Of a DNA stretch of 64,000 nucleotides, positions 43,761-52,841 are shown piece after piece; the stretch's first letter is position 1, and the number at the start of each line of letters is the position of its first letter. Location of the stretch: positions 310,001 through 374,000 of the forward strand of contig MKSF01000014.1 of NCBI GenBank assembly GCA_001897155.1. Direction: 5' to 3'. The notes under the pieces are model-generated. The model had not been told where the DNA came from and did no database searches. It saw only the letters and a program-made list of their open reading frames with translations. The DNA comes from Bacteroidetes bacterium 47-18 (lineage in GTDB: Bacteria; Bacteroidota; Bacteroidia; Chitinophagales; Chitinophagaceae). The translations under genes were made by a program, and so were the position numbers.

Positions 43761-44912
43761 ATGGTAACAACGGAATATATAATTGTCGGCGCGGGCATCG
43801 CGGGCCTCAGCCTGGGCATAGGGCTGCACCGGCGCGGTAAGGAGTTCGTCATCCTGGAGCGGTCGCAGCTTGTGGATGGCATCGGGGCCGGGCTGGGCAT
43901 TACCTCCAATGCCATTACTGCCTTTGAGCATATAGGTATGGCGGATAAGGTAAAGGCTGTGGCCAACCCGCTAGATACGCTGAGGATCGTGGACCGGAAA
44001 GGGAAATTGCTGGTGAACGGCGACCCCGGCCTGATAGCAGGCTATGGCCTGACCAATTATGCGCTGCACCGCTCTGACCTGCATCAGTGCCTCTTCCGCG
44101 AGCTTCCGGCGGAACGTGTCCATACCCGGAAGCAATGTGCCGGTATCGAAGAGCGGGACGGCTGGTATCTCCTGACCTGTGAGGACGGCAGTGTATTCCG
44201 CTGCAGATACCTGGTAGGCGCTGACGGCCTGCATTCATTTGTCAGGCGATACATCTTCCCGGACAGCGTGGTGCGCTACGCAGGCTATACGTGCTGGCGG
44301 GCCGTCATAGACCTTAAGGAGCATTTCCCGTATACCAGCGAGGAGACCTGGGGGGCGGACGGAAGGTTCGGCATTACGCCGCTTATCAACAGGCAGGTGT
44401 ACTGGTATGCCTGCATCAACAGTGCAAAGCCGCGCGATCCTTACTATACTGCTTTTACCATTGATAACCTGAGGCATCATTTCAGGGAGTATCACCCTGC
44501 TGTTGTGAATGCCCTGGCGCTGACCGGGAACCACCGATTGATACAGAATGATATCGCCGATATGAAGCCCCTGCCGGTATATCACAAAGGGCATACCGTC
44601 CTGCTGGGGGATGCCGCTCATGCCACGACGCCCAATATGGGACAGGGCGCCTGTATGGGTGTGGAGGATGCGGTGGTGCTCCTGCAGGAGCTGGACAGGG
44701 CGTCTTCCGTAGCGAAGGCTATGGCCGGTTTTTCCCGCAGGCGTACGGAACGGTGCAGGTTCATTGTAGCTACGTCTCAAAAGATGGGCAGGATCGCCCA
44801 GCTGGACAACCGGTTCCTGGTACCTGTACGCAACTTCCTGGTCCGTCACCTGCCGGCTGCGATACAGCGCCGCCAGCTAGCTAAGGTGCTGGATGTCTCC
44901 GGTGTATTATAA
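43761..44912 (+). CDS. FAD-dependent monooxygenase
   Basis: 383 residues. It is a flavoprotein of the para-hydroxybenzoate hydroxylase-like group: the dinucleotide-binding motif GAGIAGLSLG is near residues 8-17, ERS ends the second strand, the DG motif is YLVGADGLHSFVRR, and the GD motif is VLLGDAAHATTPNMGQGACM with GVEDAVVL. The substrate is not evident; aromatic hydroxylation or modification of a polyketide/terpenoid is typical. The neighbouring epimerase gene converges on it and is unlikely to be related. Confidence 0.9.
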   Translation: MVTTEYIIVGAGIAGLSLGIGLHRRGKEFVILERSQLVDGIGAGLGITSNAITAFEHIGMADKVKAVANPLDTLRIVDRKGKLLVNGDPGLIAGYGLTNYALHRSDLHQCLFRELPAERVHTRKQCAGIEERDGWYLLTCEDGSVFRCRYLVGADGLHSFVRRYIFPDSVVRYAGYTCWRAVIDLKEHFPYTSEETWGADGRFGITPLINRQVYWYACINSAKPRDPYYTAFTIDNLRHHFREYHPAVVNALALTGNHRLIQNDIADMKPLPVYHKGHTVLLGDAAHATTPNMGQGACMGVEDAVVLLQELDRASSVAKAMAGFSRRRTERCRFIVATSQKMGRIAQLDNRFLVPVRNFLVRHLPAAIQRRQLAKVLDVSGVL

Positions 44913-44925
44913 AATATATGTCTCC

Positions 44926-45933
44926 TTAAGGCCTGTAGCCGGAACCGGAGGGGTCCGGTATGGAAATATAGCCTTCCTCGTAGACCAGGCTCGGGTTGGT
45001 CTGTAATAGCAGGGGGCCGTCTATATCCACATAATCCGCTATGGGTATGAGATGTGCCAGTGCGTTGGCGCCTGCCTGGCTTTCGCACATATTGCCTATC
45101 ATGATCTTTTTGCCTTCCTTTTTCAGCCGCTGCATCATTTGCAATGCAGGGGTCATACCGCCGCATTTGGAGAGCTTGATATTGACGCCGTCATAATGCT
45201 GCAGCGCCAGGTCCAGGTCCGCTGCCGTTTTGCAGGACTCATCGGCAATGAATATAATGCCGGGTGCCAGGCTTTTGCAGGCTGCCACCTGCTCATCTTC
45301 GCCGGGTGCAAAGGGTTGCTCTATCAGCGTGATGCCCAACTGTGCCAGCTCGCCCAGGATGGCCCTGGCGTCATCCGCTTTCCAGGCGCCGTTGGCATCT
45401 ATCCATATATCGGCCGTTGTATGCTTCCTGAGCGCCCTGACATGCTCCAGGTCGTCCAGGCCGTTCACTTTCAGCTTGTAGACAGGGGATCGTTTGGCGG
45501 AAACGATCTGTTCCAGCGTGGGGATGTCCTGTATGCCTATAGTATAGCAGGTGGGCTTCAGGTGCTTCCACTGCAGCCCGATGATACTGTGCAGCGAGGT
45601 CTGCTTCATCCTGGCGAACAGGTCCCAGCCGGCAATATCCAGGGCCGCGATCAGGAAATTCTTACCCGGGAACAGGTGGTGCAGGAAATGCCAGAACCTT
45701 TCCGGGCCGTTATAGGCGTATTGTTCCACCGCTTTTTTATATTCGGTCAGCAACTGGTAATATGCCGCGACGTTCGCCTGGTAGTAGGGTATGGATGTGC
45801 ATTCCCCGTGTCCCGTCCAGGGGCCGAAACCTACTTTTACCAGCAGGGCATCCTGGTGGGTCCTGAGCCCGTGGGAGGTCTCGAAAGGATACTCAAAGGC
45901 GTACCGTGCGGTTTCGTATTGTAAACGAAGCAT
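44926..45933 (-). CDS. Dipeptide epimerase (enolase superfamily)
   Basis: 335 residues, muconate-lactonizing subgroup. The catalytic Lys pair region is SPVYKLKVNGLDD; metal ligands are in WIDANGAW, LIEQPF and IADESCK; and the second base is the Lys in VNIKLSKCGG. These fit L-Ala-D/L-Glu epimerases used in murein peptide recycling. The C-terminus PDPSGSGYRP lies near the expected substrate loop. The start at 45933 (MLRLQYETARYAFEYPF) matches family N-termini. Confidence 0.88.
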   Translation of the reverse strand: MLRLQYETARYAFEYPFETSHGLRTHQDALLVKVGFGPWTGHGECTSIPYYQANVAAYYQLLTEYKKAVEQYAYNGPERFWHFLHHLFPGKNFLIAALDIAGWDLFARMKQTSLHSIIGLQWKHLKPTCYTIGIQDIPTLEQIVSAKRSPVYKLKVNGLDDLEHVRALRKHTTADIWIDANGAWKADDARAILGELAQLGITLIEQPFAPGEDEQVAACKSLAPGIIFIADESCKTAADLDLALQHYDGVNIKLSKCGGMTPALQMMQRLKKEGKKIMIGNMCESQAGANALAHLIPIADYVDIDGPLLLQTNPSLVYEEGYISIPDPSGSGYRP

Positions 45934-46068
45934 GAAAAAACGGTTTTGAAAGACAATAAAAATGTAAAAATAATAGTTTTAAGCCTTGAATCGTATATAA
46001 ATCCTGTTTGCATCTGTAAGTGTAAGATGTAAATAGCTATCTTTGCACATTATTTTGAAAATCTATTT

Positions 46069-46776
46069 ATGAAAAAAGCATTCAGCATTCTCGCGTTGGC
46101 AGCCCTGGCCCAGTTAAGTGCATCTGCACAGGAAGAAAAAAAGGAAAAAGCGAATGAGTGGGTCAAGCCGTCAAGAGATTTTGTAATGATCCAGCTACAT
46201 CATGACGGTTGGAACATCGCAAGCGGTGAAAATGTGAAAATGGGCAGCATCGGGCGGGGATTCAGCGCTTACCTGATGTATGATTTCCCGTTGGGCAATA
46301 ATAAGGAAAAGACACACTTCAGCTTTGCCGCCGGCGCAGGGGTGAGTGCCAATAATATTTATTTCAAAGGACAGCTTCCCAACCTGAGGTCGGCTACTAC
46401 GCTGACCATTATAGATACGGACTCGTTGTGGAAAAAGAACAAATATACCACGGCCTTTATCGAAATGCCGCTGGAGCTGCGCTTTTTCGGGAACAGCGCC
46501 AACCGGAATAAAGGATTCAAAATGGCTATCGGTGCCAAGGTCGGCCTGCTGCTGGACTCTCACACCAAATACAGCGAGCCTATTTCGGGAACTTATCTTA
46601 ACCATAAGATCCACGCCAAAAAATTCAACGAATCCTGGAGGCTGGCGCCGATGGTGCGTATAGGCTGGGGGAATTTCTCGATATTTGCCCAGTACAACGT
46701 CTCTACATTATACAAGATGAACGAAGGACCTAAGATATTCCCGTATTCTGTAGGCCTGACCATCACAGGACTGTAA
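46069..46776 (+). CDS. Outer-membrane beta-barrel protein, PorT-like
   Basis: 235 residues with signal MKKAFSILALAALAQLSASAQ. The body has alternating aromatic strands and Gly turns (GRGFSAYLMYDFPLGNN, HFSFAAGAGVSANNIYFKGQ) and ends with FPYSVGLTITGL. This is the small 8-strand-like barrel family of Bacteroidota (outer-membrane protein beta-barrel, of which PorT of T9SS is one member). I cannot say that it is PorT itself. A TATCTTTG -7 element lies at 46038-46045. A terminator follows. Confidence 0.78.
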   Translation: MKKAFSILALAALAQLSASAQEEKKEKANEWVKPSRDFVMIQLHHDGWNIASGENVKMGSIGRGFSAYLMYDFPLGNNKEKTHFSFAAGAGVSANNIYFKGQLPNLRSATTLTIIDTDSLWKKNKYTTAFIEMPLELRFFGNSANRNKGFKMAIGAKVGLLLDSHTKYSEPISGTYLNHKIHAKKFNESWRLAPMVRIGWGNFSIFAQYNVSTLYKMNEGPKIFPYSVGLTITGL

Positions 46777-46804
46777 GGCAGGTGCCGGTATGTACCGGGC
46801 AGGA

Positions 46805-46836
46805 GTTGCAGGGGATTTTCTTCTGCAGCTTTTTTT
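46805..46836 (+). terminator. Terminator of the barrel gene
   Basis: GTTGCAG (46805-46811) pairs with CTGCAGC (46823-46829), followed by seven T. Confidence 0.75.
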
Positions 46837-46892
46837 ATTTGTGCTAAAATACTGTTAGTGGATTTTTTCACAAATTTCCCTGTTGCTTTTAT

Positions 46893-46923
46893 TTGTGGAA
46901 ATAAATATTAAAACGTACCTTTG
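46893..46923 (+). promoter_or_regulatory. Promoter of atpG
   Basis: TTG (46893-46895), a 20-base spacer and TACCTTTG (46916-46923) match the Bacteroidota consensus; the ATG is 35 bp on. This supports independent transcription of atpG. Confidence 0.75.
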
Positions 46924-46957
46924 CACTCAATTTTTACTGTAATATATAATAAAATAT

Positions 46958-47842
46958 ATGTCTGGTCAACTTAAAGAGGTTAGATTACGTATTCAATCGG
47001 TAACAAGTACCCAACAAATTACCAAAGCTATGAAAATGGTCAGTGCTGCGAAGTTACGCCGCGCACAGGATGCCATACTTCAGATGCGACCATACGCGCA
47101 GAAGCTTCAGGAAATGCTGAGTAACATTGTGAGCGGTCTGAGTGACGATATGAATATGGACCTGGCTGCCGAGAGACCCGCAGAACGTATATTAATTATC
47201 CCTATTACCAGTGACAGAGGTACTTGTGGCGCTTATAACACGAATGTTATCAAGGCGGCGCGTCATCTCATTGCCCAGAAGTATGCTGCACAGCACGCTG
47301 CGGGTAAGGTGACCATCCTGCCTATCGGTAAAAAAGGTTATGAGTATTTTGTAAAGCACGAGTATAAAGTAGTAGCAGATTTCTGGTCTTTGTTCTCTGA
47401 CCTGGCTTTTGAAAACGTCCGGAATGTTGCCGTGTATGCACAGCAGGCTTTCCTGAACGGCGAATACGATAAGGTTGAGCTGGTGTACAGCCAGTTCCGT
47501 AATGCAGCGACACAGGTGTTCGTAAGCGAGCAGTACCTGCCTATCCCTAAAGTGGAAAAAGCGGAGGATGATACCAAGCAGAACGATTTTCTGTTTGAGC
47601 CGTCCAAAGAGTCACTGATAGCGGAGCTGATGCCGAAGATTCTGAATACCCAGGTGTTTAAAGCGGTGCTGGATGCCCACGCTTCCGAGCATGGAGCCCG
47701 TATGACCGCTATGGATAAAGCAACAGAGAACGCCAACGAGCTGCTGCGCAATTTGAAAATTTCTTATAACCGTGCAAGACAGGCGGCTATCACTACCGAG
47801 CTCACAGAGATCGTAAGCGGTGCGGCAGCGCTTCAGGGCTAA
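46958..47842 (+). CDS. atpG: ATP synthase F1 subunit gamma
   Basis: 294 residues, the central stalk of the F1 motor. The N-terminal helix (LKEVRLRIQSVTSTQQITKA, MKMVSAAKLRRAQDAI) and the C-terminal helix (MDKATENANELLRNLKISYN, RARQAAITTELTEIVSGAAAL) are the two halves of the gamma coiled coil and match the family closely. The SDRGTCGAYNTNV block is the conserved core loop (normally SDRGLCGG.N). It has its own promoter and no other atp gene beside it in this window. Confidence 0.97.
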   Translation: MSGQLKEVRLRIQSVTSTQQITKAMKMVSAAKLRRAQDAILQMRPYAQKLQEMLSNIVSGLSDDMNMDLAAERPAERILIIPITSDRGTCGAYNTNVIKAARHLIAQKYAAQHAAGKVTILPIGKKGYEYFVKHEYKVVADFWSLFSDLAFENVRNVAVYAQQAFLNGEYDKVELVYSQFRNAATQVFVSEQYLPIPKVEKAEDDTKQNDFLFEPSKESLIAELMPKILNTQVFKAVLDAHASEHGARMTAMDKATENANELLRNLKISYNRARQAAITTELTEIVSGAAALQG

Positions 47843-47857
47843 AAAGAAAAATAAATT

Positions 47858-47887
47858 TTGTTATATAAATTATTTAACGCAATTTTG
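47858..47887 (+). promoter_or_regulatory. Promoter of the rpmB cluster
   Basis: TTG (47858-47860), a 19-base spacer and CAATTTTG (47880-47887), one base off TAnnTTTG; 21 bp before the rpmB start. Confidence 0.6.
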
Positions 47888-47908
47888 CAGTCCAAAAATA
47901 ATTAAGTC

Positions 47909-48145
47909 ATGGCTAGAGTATGTCAGGTAACTGGAAAGAAACCACTTTCAGGTCATAAAGTATGTTTCTCTAACAAAAAAGCAAAACGTCGCTTTTTACC
48001 AAATTTGCAAACAAAACGTTTCTTCCTGGTGGAAGAAGACCGTTGGGTAACTTTGAAATTGTCTTCTGATGCTATCCGTACTATCAATAAAAGAGGTTTG
48101 TACGAGGTGGTAAAAGAATTGCGTGCACAAGGTCAAACTATCTAA
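47909..48145 (+). CDS. rpmB: 50S ribosomal protein L28
   Basis: 78 residues. The start MARVCQVTGKKPLSGHKVCF contains the L28 signature CxVTGKxPxxG, followed by SNKKAKRRFLPNLQTKRFFL, an RNA-binding segment. The end (INKRGLYEVVKELRAQGQTI) is typical of the Bacteroidota protein. First gene of the rpmB-rpmG-DUF4295 cluster. Confidence 0.98.
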   Translation: MARVCQVTGKKPLSGHKVCFSNKKAKRRFLPNLQTKRFFLVEEDRWVTLKLSSDAIRTINKRGLYEVVKELRAQGQTI

Positions 48146-48199
48146 TTGCAGGTAAATATCAATTTTATTATTTTTTAAGTCTATATAAATTTTTAAAAA

Positions 48200-48382
48200 A
48201 TGGCTAAAAAAGGAAATCGTGTTCAGGTGATTTTGGAATGTACTGAGCATAAGAACTCAGGCTTACCAGGCACAAGCCGCTACATCACCACTAAGAATAA
48301 AAAGAACACACCGGAGCGTATTGAACTGAAAAAGTACAATCCGATCATGAAAAAAGTAACTGTTCATAAAGAGATCAAATAG
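48200..48382 (+). CDS. rpmG: 50S ribosomal protein L33
   Basis: 60 residues: [20 protein letters not shown], then [20 protein letters not shown] and the conserved [19 protein letters not shown]. It has a single Cys, not the four-Cys zinc form. The gene is 54 bp behind rpmB. Confidence 0.98.
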   Translation: MAKKGNRVQVILECTEHKNSGLPGTSRYITTKNKKNTPERIELKKYNPIMKKVTVHKEIK

Positions 48383-48444
48383 TTCCTTGATTCATACCAA
48401 TTACTATTCAACTATCATTTCATCGCATTTAAAAATATTTAGTT

Positions 48445-48618
48445 ATGGCAAAAGCAGCGAAAACCGCGATCAAGAAAGACGGTACTAAAGATTTGGACGC
48501 AAAGAACTACACTAAAGTAATCAAAGCTGTACGCAGTCCGAAAACCGGTGCTTATACCTTTAAGGAAGCTATTATCCATAAAGATAAAGTAAAAGATCAT
48601 CTGGAGTCTTTCAAATAA
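48445..48618 (+). CDS. DUF4295 ribosome-associated small protein
   Basis: 57 residues: MAKAAKTAIKKDGTKDLDAK, then NYTKVIKAVRSPKTGAYTFK and EAIIHKDKVKDHLESFK. It is short, basic and Lys-rich, and its gene conventionally follows rpmG in Bacteroidota; this is the DUF4295 family. The position in the cluster suggests a ribosome-linked role. The ATG at 48445 gives the family's start. A terminator follows at 48642. Confidence 0.92.
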   Translation: MAKAAKTAIKKDGTKDLDAKNYTKVIKAVRSPKTGAYTFKEAIIHKDKVKDHLESFK

Positions 48619-48641
48619 AAAGACATTCTTTATTTGATATT

Positions 48642-48682
48642 CATATAGTCACTGTGTTATACATAGTGACTATATGCTTTTT
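48642..48682 (+). terminator. Terminator of the rpmB-rpmG-DUF4295 cluster
   Basis: CATATAGTCACT (48642-48653) pairs perfectly with AGTGACTATATG (48664-48675), followed by CTTTTTT. An ATG at 48674 lies inside the hairpin, which argues against it as a start for the next gene. Confidence 0.88.
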
Positions 48683-48694
48683 TACAACTTTCTT

Positions 48695-49255
48695 ATGTTT
48701 GAAGAGATCAACGATATTGTTACCGTATTGCAGAACGGCGGGGTCATCCTGTATCCCACGGATACTATCTGGGGGCTCGGCTGCGATGCCACCAACCCCG
48801 AAGCCGTGGCCAGGATATTTGCCATCAAGCAAAGGGCTGCCAATAAGAGCATGATCGTGCTGCTGCCGGATGAGAAGTCCGTCCTGCAGTATGTAGCCGA
48901 CCCGCCCCCTGACATTATTGATATGCTCCGGTCCTTTACCGTTCCCACGACCGTCGTGTATGAGAACGGGATAGGCTTTGCAGCCAATGTTCCGGCGGCG
49001 GACGGCAGCATCGGCATACGTGTTACCGCCGATCCCTTCTGCAGGACCCTGCTGAAACGTTTTAAAATGCCCCTGGTGTCAACCTCGGCCAATATATCCG
49101 GCCACCAGAGCCCCCGCACCTTTGCGGAAATAGCCGAAGCGGTAAAAGGAATGGTGGACTATGTGGTGCGGTACAGGCAGGACGACAACAGGCCTGCGGC
49201 GCCTTCCGCCATCGTCAGGATAGGCCCGGACGGCAGCCTGCAGCAGTTACGGTAA
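48695..49255 (+). CDS. tsaC: Threonylcarbamoyl-AMP synthase (YrdC/Sua5 domain)
   Basis: 186 residues from the ATG at 48695 (MFEEINDIVTVLQNGGVILY); the in-frame ATG at 48674 is within the preceding terminator. The enzyme makes threonylcarbamoyl-AMP for the t6A37 modification of tRNAs. Motifs are YPTDTIWGLGCDATN, the KQRAANKSMIVLL segment (K/R motif), FAANVPAADGSIGIRV and PLVSTSANISGHQSPRTFAE. It is of YrdC length, without the C-terminal Sua5 domain. Confidence 0.9.
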   Translation: MFEEINDIVTVLQNGGVILYPTDTIWGLGCDATNPEAVARIFAIKQRAANKSMIVLLPDEKSVLQYVADPPPDIIDMLRSFTVPTTVVYENGIGFAANVPAADGSIGIRVTADPFCRTLLKRFKMPLVSTSANISGHQSPRTFAEIAEAVKGMVDYVVRYRQDDNRPAAPSAIVRIGPDGSLQQLR

Positions 49256-49360
49256 AGCCGGCTGCGGCAGCGCAATGCAGCCCCGTTTATGGAATTTAAC
49301 ACGTATTTTAAATTGTGGAATGTGACCGGGAGGGAAAAGCATAGTCTAACTGGTTAAAAT

Positions 49361-49723
49361 ATGTCGGAAATGAATCAACAACAAATGCTGGCAGCCTTCA
49401 ACAGGGAGAAATACCTGAAGCTGATCGCTGTGATCTTTATTGACCTCCTGGGTGTGCTGACCTACCTTATTCCCGCGGTAGGGGAGCTGGGAGACCTGGT
49501 GATAGCCCCGGTGAGCGCGGTGCTGCTATACGCCGTTTTTAAATCCACGAAGATATCCGCGTTCGGGTTTGCGGAAGAGCTGCTTCCTTTTACGGATATC
49601 ATTCCTACCGGTACCATTTTCTGGATCAAAAGGTATGTGGTAAAGGAGAAAGAGACGTTGGAGCAGTATATCAAAAGCCGGGTGGACCAGCAGTCGGTAT
49701 TGGATAAGCTAATGCCCGGATAA
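49361..49723 (+). CDS. Small membrane protein, unknown
   Basis: 120 residues. Two hydrophobic segments are visible at about 20-38 (KLIAVIFIDLLGVLTYLIPA) and 46-61 (LVIAPVSAVLLYAVFK). A possible re-entrant segment follows (ELLPFTDIIPTGTIFWIKRY). The C-terminus is charged (VKEKETLEQYIKSRVDQQSV). There is no signal peptide. Function unknown; similar small proteins occur in many Bacteroidota. Confidence 0.7.
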   Translation: MSEMNQQQMLAAFNREKYLKLIAVIFIDLLGVLTYLIPAVGELGDLVIAPVSAVLLYAVFKSTKISAFGFAEELLPFTDIIPTGTIFWIKRYVVKEKETLEQYIKSRVDQQSVLDKLMPG

Positions 49724-49730
49724 AGACTGT

Positions 49731-49755
49731 AAAGCCTGCTCTCAGAGCAGGCTTT
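49731..49755. terminator. Bidirectional terminator overlapping the lutA stop codon
   Basis: AAAGCCTGCTC (49731-49741) pairs perfectly with GAGCAGGCTTT (49745-49755) around a 3-base loop. It lies between convergent genes, and the loop contains the lutA stop codon (49742-49744). Confidence 0.85.
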
Positions 49756-50464
49756 CGTATAGGAAATCGGCGATATGCATGGTTTTGATGGGTAGCTGGT
49801 GGCGCTCTATATACGCATTGATATGGAGCAGGCAACTGAAATCTCCTGAGATGATATAGGAAGCGCCCGTGTCTATGGCGCTGTGCACTTTGGTATAGGC
49901 CATACCTGTGGATATAGGCTCGAACTTGACGGCAAAGGTGCCCCCGAAGCCGCAGCAGGTTTCGCATTCCTTCATTTCTACCAGCTCCAGCCCTTCCACC
50001 TGCTGCAGCAGCTTGCGTGGCTGCTCCTTTATATGGCATTCCCTGAGCGATCCGCAGCCGTCGTGATAGGTGACCTTTACGGGATTCCTCATTTTAAGCC
50101 GGCTGTAATCCAGGTGATCGACCACGAACTCCGAGAATTCGTAGATATTATCCCTGACCTGCTTGCAGGTGCTGTGGTCCGGCGTATTATTGAACATCTT
50201 TCCGTAAAAATTACGGACATACCCGGTGCAGGAGCCGCTGGGAGATACAACGGGATGTTCCACTTTAAAATCCTTCAGGAACTTGACGGCTATGCCCCTG
50301 GCCTCTTTTACAAAGCCGCTGTTATAGGCCGGCTGCCCGCAGCAGGTCTGCTGATCATTATAATGTATATCACATCCCAGCCTTTCCAGTATCCTGGTCA
50401 TATGGATACCGGTCTCCGGGCTTATCTGGTCCACAAAGCAGGGGATGAAAATATCTATGTTCAT
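49742..50464 (-). CDS. lutA: (Fe-S)-binding CCG-domain protein, LutA-like
   Basis: 240 residues. Two CCG (DUF3390-type) domains are visible: CFVDQISPETGIHMTRILER with QTCCGQPAYNSGF, and CHIKEQPRKLLQQVEGLELV with ECETCCGFGGTF. They match LutA of the LutABC L-lactate oxidation complex and the GlcF/HdrB group. No lutB or lutC is adjacent, so the gene symbol is a family assignment. The start overlaps the last 4 bp of the upstream FUSC gene, so translation is coupled. Confidence 0.85.
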   Translation of the reverse strand: MNIDIFIPCFVDQISPETGIHMTRILERLGCDIHYNDQQTCCGQPAYNSGFVKEARGIAVKFLKDFKVEHPVVSPSGSCTGYVRNFYGKMFNNTPDHSTCKQVRDNIYEFSEFVVDHLDYSRLKMRNPVKVTYHDGCGSLRECHIKEQPRKLLQQVEGLELVEMKECETCCGFGGTFAVKFEPISTGMAYTKVHSAIDTGASYIISGDFSCLLHINAYIERHQLPIKTMHIADFLYESLL

Positions 50465-52716
50465 GTTGCAATCTCCTCGTTTGGTTCGTTCTTGGTATGA
50501 TCCGTGTCTGTTGCTGCCGCATCTCCCTTTGCCTGCAGGGACTGTAACGCAGCGGTGTCTGTGCTTAAAGACGATCTGATCGCCCTGAGCTCGTTTGAAA
50601 TCTTCAGCAAATGTATGACTTGATGCTCACTTGGCGTAAGGTTTTTTAGGCCGTTCACCGGGTAATCCTCTATCATATTGTCCCGGATGAACTTATTGCC
50701 TTTCATCCTGCCCAGCCGCAGGATATCCCTGAAAAGGTCGTCTATCTCGTATAGCAACTGGTAAAAAAGGTCCTTATTATGAGCGGGCATCAGCTCATCG
50801 TTGAACTCGTTATCGGTGTGGTAGGCATTAAGCTCACGGGTGATCCGGATATTGTGCACAATAAGGTAATAAGAGGAGGCGAAACCTTTTTTACGCCTGA
50901 CGATGGTTTCCTGTATATAGCGGTTGACGCTGTCAAAGGCATTGCTGTTCTTGACTTCGGCGTCCCGCTTAAAGGTGGTCCAGAGCGACTGGTCCGTATT
51001 GTTATTATAGAATGTTTCCTTGAAGTACCTGAAATTGGCTTCCACCGCTTCCGCGAGGAATTTCGGCAGCAGCTTCTTATCATAGGTCGGGAAGAAAAGG
51101 AAGCCGGCCAGGATGGCAATGACGCACCCGATGGCCGTGAACAGTATCCTGCCCAGCATCAGCGACATATCAAAGCCGCTCTCCACGTACAACATCGCTA
51201 CCAGCAGCATCGTGATGAAGAAGGTAGCCATTGCATACCGGGTCTTTAAAAAATAGACCAGGAAGAGTGAGCTGATGAGGATCAGCCCGAACTGGGCGAT
51301 AGTGGGAAAAGGTATGAACAGCAGCAGGGAGCTGACCAGCACGCCGATCATAGTGCCCAGGCTTCGCTGCAATCCTTTTTTGAGCGTCGCATTGACAAAA
51401 GGCTGGGAAACGATGATGGCCGTAAGCGGGATCCAGTACCCGTGATCCCTGAAGATAAAGTACTGGAGCAGGTAGCCGATCATAGCCGATATGCCCACGC
51501 GAAGCGCGTAGCGTACCGTAAGGCTGTCATTCCTGAGCAGCGTCTTGATATTGGTCCACAGGTATCTGGGATGCAGGATGTTGATCGTTTCGATAAAAGT
51601 ATAGCTCCTGATGCTTATTTTTTCCCGGTGCTTGCTGTGCAGGTCGAGCGCCTTCAGGAACAGCCTGATGATCCTGTTGATGATAATGTCTATTTCGCTG
51701 ACGTGGCGGCTCATATATTCATTGTCCGCGGCGTCAAGGCGGATCATCTGCAATACCTTGCTCAGTCTTTCTATCTTGACCCGGATCACCAGTTGCTCTT
51801 CTTCCTTGAGGTGGGCAATGAAGTGCCCCATGCGTTCGCTGAGCTGCTCCACGATCCTGAAAAGACTGAATATCTTCAGGCGGGTCCTGAAAGGTATGCT
51901 TTGCTTATCCAGTTGGTCCACATATTCCGTAAGCTGTATCACGTGCAGGCCTACCAACACGGCTACTTTCCGGGACTGTGTGAGCGTGTAGAGCTTGGAG
52001 CCGTTATCCTTGACCTTATCCACGGTGGTCTCAAAGAAGGACAGGGACGAGTTGATAGCGTCCCTCAGGCTTTTTTCCGTCAGGTACAGGGTACGCAGGC
52101 TTTCCCGTTTGCTTTTGTTATCCCATCCTTTGCCGCTCACCTGTGCCAACAGCGCCACCTTGTCCCATATGGCTTCGATAGACCTGCGGAAAGGAGAGCC
52201 TTCCTTGATAAAGAGCACCGCGACGATATTGACCAGGGCCGCCCAGGCGCCCCCGATCAGGAAGAGCTGGGTCCTGGCCGCCAGGGACTCGGAAGAGGTA
52301 ATGGGAAAGGCCACATTGATGATGGCGCTCACATACACGCTGAGGGCAAGCGCGGCGCCTTTCTCGCCGAGATTTTTAAAAAGCCCGGACAGGAATCCTA
52401 CCCCGAACATAAAAAATACCGCTAGCCACCATATCCCCCCGATCAGCCCGCCGAGAATGGCGAAGAGCACATTCAGGCAGACGGACCCGAAGAGGATCCG
52501 GATCCTCTGGATGGCATCGCCTTTCAGCTCTATAAGGGCGGTACTTTCTGCCGCTATCGCTATCCATATGGCCGCTTCGTGCCGGCCCGTCAGCTCGCCG
52601 AACAACAGCGGGACGGTTACGGCAATAGCGATGCGCAGCCCCCAATACCAAACAGGATCTTCGAGGACCTCGCTCCACTTGTGAAATCTGGACTGTATTT
52701 TATAACGTATATTCAA
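50461..52716 (-). CDS. FUSC-family membrane protein (YccS-like)
   Basis: 751 residues. Two sets of hydrophobic helices (about 25-155 and 410-530) are separated by a cytoplasmic helical region (about 180-400), the FUSC/YccS/AaeB layout of efflux-like or envelope proteins. The second membrane block contains HGYWIPLTAIIVSQPFVNAT and RSLGTMIGVLVSSLLLFIPF, which are typical. A charged C-terminal domain follows, ending in an acidic tail (DTDHTKNEPNEEIAT). Substrate unknown. The 4-bp overlap with the lutA-like gene downstream implies one operon. Confidence 0.85.
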   Translation of the reverse strand: MNIRYKIQSRFHKWSEVLEDPVWYWGLRIAIAVTVPLLFGELTGRHEAAIWIAIAAESTALIELKGDAIQRIRILFGSVCLNVLFAILGGLIGGIWWLAVFFMFGVGFLSGLFKNLGEKGAALALSVYVSAIINVAFPITSSESLAARTQLFLIGGAWAALVNIVAVLFIKEGSPFRRSIEAIWDKVALLAQVSGKGWDNKSKRESLRTLYLTEKSLRDAINSSLSFFETTVDKVKDNGSKLYTLTQSRKVAVLVGLHVIQLTEYVDQLDKQSIPFRTRLKIFSLFRIVEQLSERMGHFIAHLKEEEQLVIRVKIERLSKVLQMIRLDAADNEYMSRHVSEIDIIINRIIRLFLKALDLHSKHREKISIRSYTFIETINILHPRYLWTNIKTLLRNDSLTVRYALRVGISAMIGYLLQYFIFRDHGYWIPLTAIIVSQPFVNATLKKGLQRSLGTMIGVLVSSLLLFIPFPTIAQFGLILISSLFLVYFLKTRYAMATFFITMLLVAMLYVESGFDMSLMLGRILFTAIGCVIAILAGFLFFPTYDKKLLPKFLAEAVEANFRYFKETFYNNNTDQSLWTTFKRDAEVKNSNAFDSVNRYIQETIVRRKKGFASSYYLIVHNIRITRELNAYHTDNEFNDELMPAHNKDLFYQLLYEIDDLFRDILRLGRMKGNKFIRDNMIEDYPVNGLKNLTPSEHQVIHLLKISNELRAIRSSLSTDTAALQSLQAKGDAAATDTDHTKNEPNEEIAT

Positions 52717-52841
52717 GAATATGCGGCATTTTATGCTTACTGCTCAAATTTAATGGAATACCACCAGATTGTGATGACATAATAAGATGAAAATAAGGTT
52801 ATTGTTCATCACACCTGTAATATGTGGCAACGGTGCGTAGT

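Noticed and set aside
48674-48694. Start of tsaC at 48674
   Set aside because: This ATG lies inside the rpmB-cluster terminator hairpin; 48695 gives the usual N-terminus.
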